The notes under the pieces: model-generated
What the model was told of the DNA's origin: nothing
The model's database searches: none
Seen by the model: the letters and a program-made list of their open reading frames with translations, nothing else
Assembly: GCA_010024485.1 (NCBI GenBank)
Contig: RGGX01000047.1
Coordinates: 1 to 8,674, forward strand
DNA length: 8,674 nucleotides
Direction: 5' to 3'
Source of the DNA: Actinomycetota bacterium
Lineage (GTDB): Bacteria; Actinomycetota; Acidimicrobiia; Acidimicrobiales; Ilumatobacteraceae
Part shown: piece after piece, positions 5,001-8,674 of the stretch
Position numbering within the stretch: the stretch's first letter is position 1
Layout: the number at the start of each line of letters is the position of its first letter
Program-made: the position numbers and the translations under genes

Positions 5001-5348
5001 TCAGAACTCGCGCTTCTCGCGGATGCGAGCAGACTTACCGACGCGGTCGCGCAGGTAGTACAGCTTGGCGCGGCGCACATCGCCCCGCTTCACGACCTCG
5101 ATCTTCGACACCGTCGGGGTGTGCACCGGGAAGGTGCGCTCGACGCCCACGCCGTAGCTGAGCTTGCGCACGGTGTACGTCTCGTGGAGACCGCCACCCT
5201 GACGGGCGATCACATCACCCTGGAAGACCTGGATGCGCTCCTTGCCGCCCTCGACGACGCGCACGTGCACCTTGAGCTCGTCGCCCGCCTGGAAGTCGGG
5301 GATGTCGTCGCGCAACTGGTCGGAGTCGATGAGGTCGGTGGTCTTCAT
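5001..5348 (-). CDS. rplS: 50S ribosomal protein L19
   Basis: This 115-residue protein is a large-subunit component at the interface with the 30S subunit. Family features are clear: IPDFQAGDELKVHVRVVEGGKERIQ in overlapping blocks (residues 16-40), FQGDVIAR (42-49), TYTVRKLSYGVGVERTFP (57-74), SKIEVVKRGDVRRAKLYYLR (81-100) and a basic tail ending KREF. Length is normal. The ATG at 5348 overlaps the trmD stop as ATGA, so the two are translationally coupled. An AGAGAG Shine-Dalgarno lies about 6 bases upstream of the ATG. It closes the tightly packed rpsP operon and is followed by a hairpin and a tandem repeat. Confidence 0.98.
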   Translation of the reverse strand: MKTTDLIDSDQLRDDIPDFQAGDELKVHVRVVEGGKERIQVFQGDVIARQGGGLHETYTVRKLSYGVGVERTFPVHTPTVSKIEVVKRGDVRRAKLYYLRDRVGKSARIREKREF

Positions 5349-6136
5349 GGCGTGCTCTCTCGTGGAGTGGTGGGGTCCGGCTCGGACGCCCGTCCGGCCG
5401 CAGCAGGATACGGGACAGGTGGGAACTCTTCCAACAGGCGGCGATCGGCTTCGGTGAGGCCACCGGCAGCCTCGACGAGCTCGGGGCGGACCCGGAGCGT
5501 GCGGTGGAGGGCCTGCGCCCGACGCCAGCGCTCGATGAGCCCGTGGTCACCGGAGCGCAGAACCTCGGGCACCTCCCAGCCGCGGAACTCAGCCGGACGG
5601 GTGTACTGCGGCTCCTCGAGGAGCCCCGACCGGCCGAAGCTCTCCGTCTCGGGTCCGTCAGCGTTGCCCATGACCCCGGGGATGAGCCGGGTGACGGCCT
5701 CGACCACCAGGCAGGCGGCCACCTCACCACCGGCGAGGACGACGTCCCCGACGCTCAACTCACCGTCGACGAGGTGCTCGGTGATGCGGTGGTCGACCCC
5801 CTCGTAGCGACCGCACAGGAGACTGAACCCGTCGGTCTCGGCGAGTTCCGCGGCGAGACCCTGGTCGAAGCGGCGGCCACCGGGCGAGAGCAGCAGTAGC
5901 GGCCGCGGCGGCTGGGCGGCCTCGACGGCCGCGAAGACCGGTTCGGGGCGCATGAGCATGCCCGCTCCCCCGCCGAAGGGACTGTCGTCGACCGTGCGGT
6001 GGGTGTCGGTGGCGTGGTCGCGGGGGTCGTGCAGGCGCAGGTCGACGGCACCGGACCGACGGGCCCGGCCGAGGAGGCTCTCAGCGCAGAAGCGGTCGAC
6101 CATCTCGGGGAAGATGGTGAAGACGTCGATCCTCAC
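5345..6136 (-). CDS. trmD: tRNA (guanine-37-N1)-methyltransferase
   Basis: TrmD methylates G37 next to the anticodon, using SAM, to prevent +1 frameshifting. The 263-residue sequence shows the N-terminal IDVFTIFPEM (residues 3-12), DDSPFGGGAGM (50-60), the SPOUT trefoil-knot SAM site LCGRYEGVDHR (107-117) with SVGDVVLAGGE (128-138) and RLIPGVMGN (150-158), then GLLEEPQYTRP (171-181) and the C-terminal domain. The general-base position that is Asp169 in E. coli appears to be Glu here (E165 in TESF); I recall Glu at this site in other TrmDs, so activity is still expected. The last 25 or so residues are a Pro-rich extension. The start is GTG at 6136, overlapping the rimM stop as GTGA. The stop overlaps the rplS start. 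Confidence 0.97.
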   Translation of the reverse strand: MRIDVFTIFPEMVDRFCAESLLGRARRSGAVDLRLHDPRDHATDTHRTVDDSPFGGGAGMLMRPEPVFAAVEAAQPPRPLLLLSPGGRRFDQGLAAELAETDGFSLLCGRYEGVDHRITEHLVDGELSVGDVVLAGGEVAACLVVEAVTRLIPGVMGNADGPETESFGRSGLLEEPQYTRPAEFRGWEVPEVLRSGDHGLIERWRRAQALHRTLRVRPELVEAAGGLTEADRRLLEEFPPVPYPAAAGRASEPDPTTPRESTP

Positions 6137-6612
6137 GATTCGAACACCTCGAAGAGCCCCTCGGGCGGGTCGATGACGACGCGCCCGTCGGTCACCTCGG
6201 TCACGAACACCGCCGGCACGAGCGCGCCGGAATCGAGTTCGAGCAGGTCGGAGGCCGGGTTGGCGATCACCGACACACAGCTCCCCCGCTCGGTTCCGCC
6301 TCGCTCGACCACCATCGAGCCGACCAGGTCATGCACCCACAGGGCGGCGGGATCCTCGAGCGGTTCCGCGCTGATCGGACGACCGGCGAGCGCCTCAGCG
6401 GCGTCGCGGTCGTCGACCCCTTCGAGATGCACGACCCGCTTCGACCCCTGGAGGCGGCTGCTGGTCACCGAGTACCAGCGCTCCCGGATGAGCAGCCGAG
6501 CACCGACCTCGACGCGCTCGAGACGGTCGGTGGAGAGATTGACGATGAGGTCCCCGCGCACACCGTGAGCGCGACCGAGTCGGCCGACCTCGAGGAGCTC
6601 GGGCCCGGACAT
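6133..6612 (-). CDS. rimM: Ribosome maturation factor RimM
   Basis: RimM assists maturation of the 30S head and binds near S19. The 159-residue protein has the N-terminal RimM barrel (EVGRLGRAHGVRGDL, residues 8-22) and a C-terminal PRC-barrel domain (HDLVGSMVV, 94-102; LLELDSG; ending RVVIDPPEGLFEV). The family's usual IPFV segment reads VPAVFV here, a mild divergence. The ATG at 6612 lies 10 bases after the khpA stop, without a clear Shine-Dalgarno. Its position between khpA and trmD is the standard bacterial order. Confidence 0.96.
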   Translation of the reverse strand: MSGPELLEVGRLGRAHGVRGDLIVNLSTDRLERVEVGARLLIRERWYSVTSSRLQGSKRVVHLEGVDDRDAAEALAGRPISAEPLEDPAALWVHDLVGSMVVERGGTERGSCVSVIANPASDLLELDSGALVPAVFVTEVTDGRVVIDPPEGLFEVFES

Positions 6613-6622
6613 GGGACGCAGG

Positions 6623-6883
6623 TCAGTCGTCGAGGAACTCGATGTCGACCTCGACGCCGTCCTTGGACGCGGCGGCGCGGGTGACGGTGCGGATGCTCGC
6701 GGCAGTGCGACCGCGGCGTCCGATGACGCGCCCGAGGTCGCCGGGGCCGACGCGCACGTCGAGCCGGACGCGATCGCCGTCGTCGGTGGTCTCGACGGTC
6801 ACCTGCTCGGGATCGTCGACGATCGAGCGGACGATGTGGGTGAGGACGGCCGCGGCCGTGCCGGCGGAGGTGCCCACGGTCAC
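6623..6883 (-). CDS. khpA: KhpA-type KH-domain RNA-binding protein
   Basis: This 86-residue protein consists almost wholly of one KH domain, with the RNA-binding GxxG loop in GRVIGRRGRTAASIRT (residues 51-66). KhpA homologues bind RNA and, with KhpB in Gram-positives, affect division and translation; the partner is not in this window. I chose the GTG at 6883, which overlaps the rpsP stop as GTGA and has AAGG 7 bases upstream. This gives MTVGTSAGTAAAV, the normal family N terminus region. A longer frame up to 6970 would lie inside rpsP. A GTG at 6877 is a second option. Confidence 0.93.
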   Translation of the reverse strand: MTVGTSAGTAAAVLTHIVRSIVDDPEQVTVETTDDGDRVRLDVRVGPGDLGRVIGRRGRTAASIRTVTRAAASKDGVEVDIEFLDD

Positions 6884-7143
6884 TTCGCGGCCTTGAACTG
6901 CTCCATGGCGCCCGAGATCTCGAGCAGCTTGGCGACCCGCTCGGTCGGCTGCGCTCCCTCGGAGAGCCACTTCACGGCCTTGTCGTTGTCGACGGTCAGC
7001 ACCGAGGGATCCTGACGGGGGTCGTAGTGACCGAGGATCTCGATGAACTTGCCGTCGCGGGGCGAGCGCGAGTCAGCCGCGATGATGCGGTACTGCGGCT
7101 GCTTCTTCTTGCCGATTCGGGTGAGGCGCAACTTGACTGCCAT
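6880..7143 (-). CDS. rpsP: 30S ribosomal protein S16
   Basis: This 87-residue small-subunit protein starts MAVKLRLTRIGKKKQPQYRI, the hallmark S16 opening, followed by ADSRSPRDGKFIEILGHYDP. The ATG at 7143 is set by homology and by a strong Shine-Dalgarno (AGGAGA, 8 bases upstream). An in-frame ATG at 7164 would add seven residues that S16 proteins lack and would bury the Shine-Dalgarno. It is the first gene of the rpsP-khpA-rimM-trmD-rplS operon. Its TGA overlaps the khpA GTG. Confidence 0.98.
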   Translation of the reverse strand: MAVKLRLTRIGKKKQPQYRIIAADSRSPRDGKFIEILGHYDPRQDPSVLTVDNDKAVKWLSEGAQPTERVAKLLEISGAMEQFKAAK

Positions 7144-7151
7144 GTGAACTG

Positions 7152-7157
7152 TCTCCT
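7152..7157 (-). promoter_or_regulatory. Shine-Dalgarno of rpsP
   Basis: AGGAGA lies 8 bases before the ATG at 7143. It is the strongest ribosome-binding site in the window and decides the start of rpsP against the ATG at 7164. Confidence 0.85.
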
Positions 7158-7178
7158 GGGGCACTGAGGAACTTCGGC

Positions 7179-7184
7179 AGGCTA
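7179..7184 (-). promoter_or_regulatory. Possible -10 element of the rpsP operon
   Basis: TAGCCT fits TANNNT and would start transcription near 7172, giving a leader of about 29 bases that contains the Shine-Dalgarno. No TTGACA-like -35 is seen. It sits in the 87-base ffh-rpsP gap, so the operon may have its own promoter in addition to read-through from ffh. Confidence 0.4.
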
Positions 7185-7230
7185 TCGGGAGCCGTGACGG
7201 TTCCGTACCGATCCGGGGTCGCTCGGCGCG

Positions 7231-8673
7231 TCAGCGGAAACCGGGGGGTAGCCCCGGCCGTCCCGACTTGCCGATCCCGCCGAGCGGGTCCGGCGAACCA
7301 CCGAGCAGGTCCTCGAGACCGCCCATGTCGGGTTGGGGGCCGAGCGCGCCGAAGGGGTTGGCCCCGCGACCCTTGCGACCCTTGCGGCCGCCGAGTCCGC
7401 CCATCTTCTTCATCATCTTCTGCATCTCGGAGAACTGCTTGACGAGGCGGTTGACCTCCGCCACCGAGGTGCCCGAGCCGGTGGCGATTCGGGTTCGACG
7501 GCTGCCGTTGATCAGTTGGGGTCGGGCCCGTTCCTCGCGGGTCATCGACCGGATGATCGCCTCGACGGGCTTGAGGTCGTCGTCGCCGATCTCGGCGTTC
7601 TTCAGTTCCTTCGGCATGCCGGGCATCATCCCGAGCACCCCGGAGAGCGGGCCCATCTTCTTCAGCGCCTGCATCTGCTCGAGGAAGTCGTCGAAGGTGA
7701 ACTCCCCCTCCATGAGGCGGGCGGCGGCCTGCTCAGCCTGCTCGGCCTCGAAGGCCTGCTCGGCCTGCTCGATGAGGGTGAGGATGTCGCCCATCCCGAG
7801 GATGCGCCCGGCCATGCGGTCGGGGTGGAACTGCTCGAAGGCGTCGAGTTTCTCGCCGGTGGAGGCGAAGGCGATCGGCCGTCCGATGACCTCTTTGACC
7901 GACAGCGCCGCGCCACCCCGGGCGTCACCGTCGAGTTTCGACAGGATGACACCGTCGATCGCGAGGGTCTCATGGAAGGCGGCGGCGGTCTGGACGGCGT
8001 CCTGGCCGGTCATGGCGTCGATCACGAGGAACGTGTGCTCGGGCCGGACCGCCTCGGAGATCCGTCGGACCTCGTCCATCATCTCGGTGTCGATCGAGAG
8101 TCGACCGGCGGTGTCGACGATGACGACGTCGCGTCCGAGACGACGGGCCTCGTCGAGGCTGTCGGCGGCGACCCGCACGGGATCGGCCGGGGCCGAGTAG
8201 ACGGGCACGTCGATCTGGGCGCCGAGGGTGCGGAGCTGCTCGACGGCTGCGGGGCGCTGCAGGTCGGCGCCGACGAGCAGGGGTTGACGCCCCTGGGCGC
8301 GGAACCACGAGGCGAGCTTCGCGGAGTTGGTCGTCTTGCCCGAACCCTGCAGGCCGGCCATCAGCACCACCGTCGGTGGTTTGGAGGCATAGGTGATGGC
8401 GTGGGTCTCACCGCCGAGGATGCGGATGAGTTCGTCGTGCACCGCCTTGACGACCTGTTGACCCGGGTCGAGCGCCTTGGAGCGCGTGGCGCCGATCGCG
8501 TGTTCGCGGATCCGGTTGGTGACCGCCCGCACGACACCGACGTTGACGTCGGCCTCCAGGAGGGCGGTGCGGATCTCCCGCATCACCTCATCGACGTCAG
8601 CCTCGGTCAGGCGGCCCTTGCTGCGGAGGCGGCGCGTGATCCCCTCGAGGCGTCCGGACAGGGTGTCGAACAT
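7231..8673 (-). CDS. ffh: Signal recognition particle GTPase Ffh
   Basis: Ffh binds 4.5S RNA and signal sequences and delivers nascent chains to FtsY and SecYEG. The 480 residues show the N domain (1-90), then the G domain: P-loop GLQGSGKTT (107-115), DLQRPAA (137-143), DTAGR (187-191), SKLDGDARGG (245-254) and TGEKLD (272-277). The Met-rich M domain follows (about 328-427), with MQALKKMGPLSGVLGMMPGM in its signal-binding part and RRTRIATGSG (392-401) in the RNA-binding helix-turn-helix. A Gly/Pro-rich tail (428-480) makes it somewhat longer than E. coli Ffh (453). The P-loop is followed by NSAKL where most homologues read TxxGKL, a mild variant. The ATG at 8673 matches the usual MFD start, so the gene is complete although only one upstream base is present. 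It lies 87 bases upstream of rpsP, the common order. Confidence 0.98.
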   Translation of the reverse strand: MFDTLSGRLEGITRRLRSKGRLTEADVDEVMREIRTALLEADVNVGVVRAVTNRIREHAIGATRSKALDPGQQVVKAVHDELIRILGGETHAITYASKPPTVVLMAGLQGSGKTTNSAKLASWFRAQGRQPLLVGADLQRPAAVEQLRTLGAQIDVPVYSAPADPVRVAADSLDEARRLGRDVVIVDTAGRLSIDTEMMDEVRRISEAVRPEHTFLVIDAMTGQDAVQTAAAFHETLAIDGVILSKLDGDARGGAALSVKEVIGRPIAFASTGEKLDAFEQFHPDRMAGRILGMGDILTLIEQAEQAFEAEQAEQAAARLMEGEFTFDDFLEQMQALKKMGPLSGVLGMMPGMPKELKNAEIGDDDLKPVEAIIRSMTREERARPQLINGSRRTRIATGSGTSVAEVNRLVKQFSEMQKMMKKMGGLGGRKGRKGRGANPFGALGPQPDMGGLEDLLGGSPDPLGGIGKSGRPGLPPGFR

Positions 8674-8674
8674 C

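Noticed and set aside
6884..6970. Longer KH protein starting at 6970
   Set aside because: The added 29 residues lie inside rpsP and are Arg/Gly-rich. The GTG at 6883 gives a stop-start overlap with rpsP and a normal KhpA length.
7144..7164. Upstream ATG at 7164 that would lengthen S16 by seven residues
   Set aside because: S16 proteins begin MAVKLRL or similar, and the strong AGGAGA site points to 7143; the longer version would place it inside the coding region.
7198..7210. Hairpin in the ffh-rpsP gap as an ffh terminator
   Set aside because: The stem is only 4 bp (CGGT/ACCG) with a 5-base loop and no U tract, too weak to call in GC-rich DNA.
1..8674. A new defence, mobile or biosynthetic system
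   Set aside because: All genes but two belong to known housekeeping or metabolic families in a common order. The two unknown proteins (exported protein and 36-residue membrane protein) do not form a recognisable system with their neighbours.

Overview
This window looks like a chromosomal, housekeeping stretch from a high-GC Actinomycetota. Gene content and the promoter style suggest the Acidimicrobiia or a related lineage, but that placement is an inference and no marker here proves it. GC is high and even throughout, and I see no insertion sequence, phage gene, tRNA, rRNA or CRISPR array. Nearly all of the sequence is coding; every intergenic gap is about 100 bases or less.

Right half (about 4561-8673, minus strand, read right to left): a translation and secretion cluster. 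It runs ffh (signal recognition particle GTPase), rpsP (S16), khpA (KH RNA-binding protein), rimM (30S maturation), trmD (tRNA m1G37 methyltransferase), rplS (L19) and a YraN-family nuclease-fold protein. From rpsP to rplS the genes are tightly packed, with 4-base stop/start overlaps at rpsP/khpA, rimM/trmD and trmD/rplS. A strong Shine-Dalgarno and a plausible -10 element precede rpsP. Between rplS and the YraN gene lie a GC-rich hairpin and a perfect 2 x 22 bp tandem repeat.

Middle (2917-4554): a crotonase-fold enoyl-CoA hydratase/isomerase and an exported, membrane-anchored protein of unknown function on the minus strand. Divergent from the crotonase is an uncatalogued-looking 36-residue single-pass membrane protein on the plus strand, whose -10 element overlaps the crotonase's -10.

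Left part (1-2930): ribulose-phosphate 3-epimerase (rpe) on the plus strand. Divergent from it is a TRAM-domain, Fe-S, TrmA/RlmD-type RNA uracil methyltransferase, followed by pseudouridine-5'-phosphate glycosidase (psuG), which runs off the left edge. PsuG releases uracil and ribose 5-phosphate, so it links nucleoside salvage to the pentose-phosphate pool in which Rpe works.

The most striking signal is not a gene. Four transcription units (methyltransferase, rpe, exported protein, crotonase) have a TANNNT -10 hexamer ending exactly 6 bases before the start codon, and a fifth (the 36-residue protein) has a near-match 7 bases away. This is the expected layout of leaderless mRNAs. The rpsP operon and the YraN gene instead use Shine-Dalgarno sequences. 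No new defence or biosynthetic system is evident.
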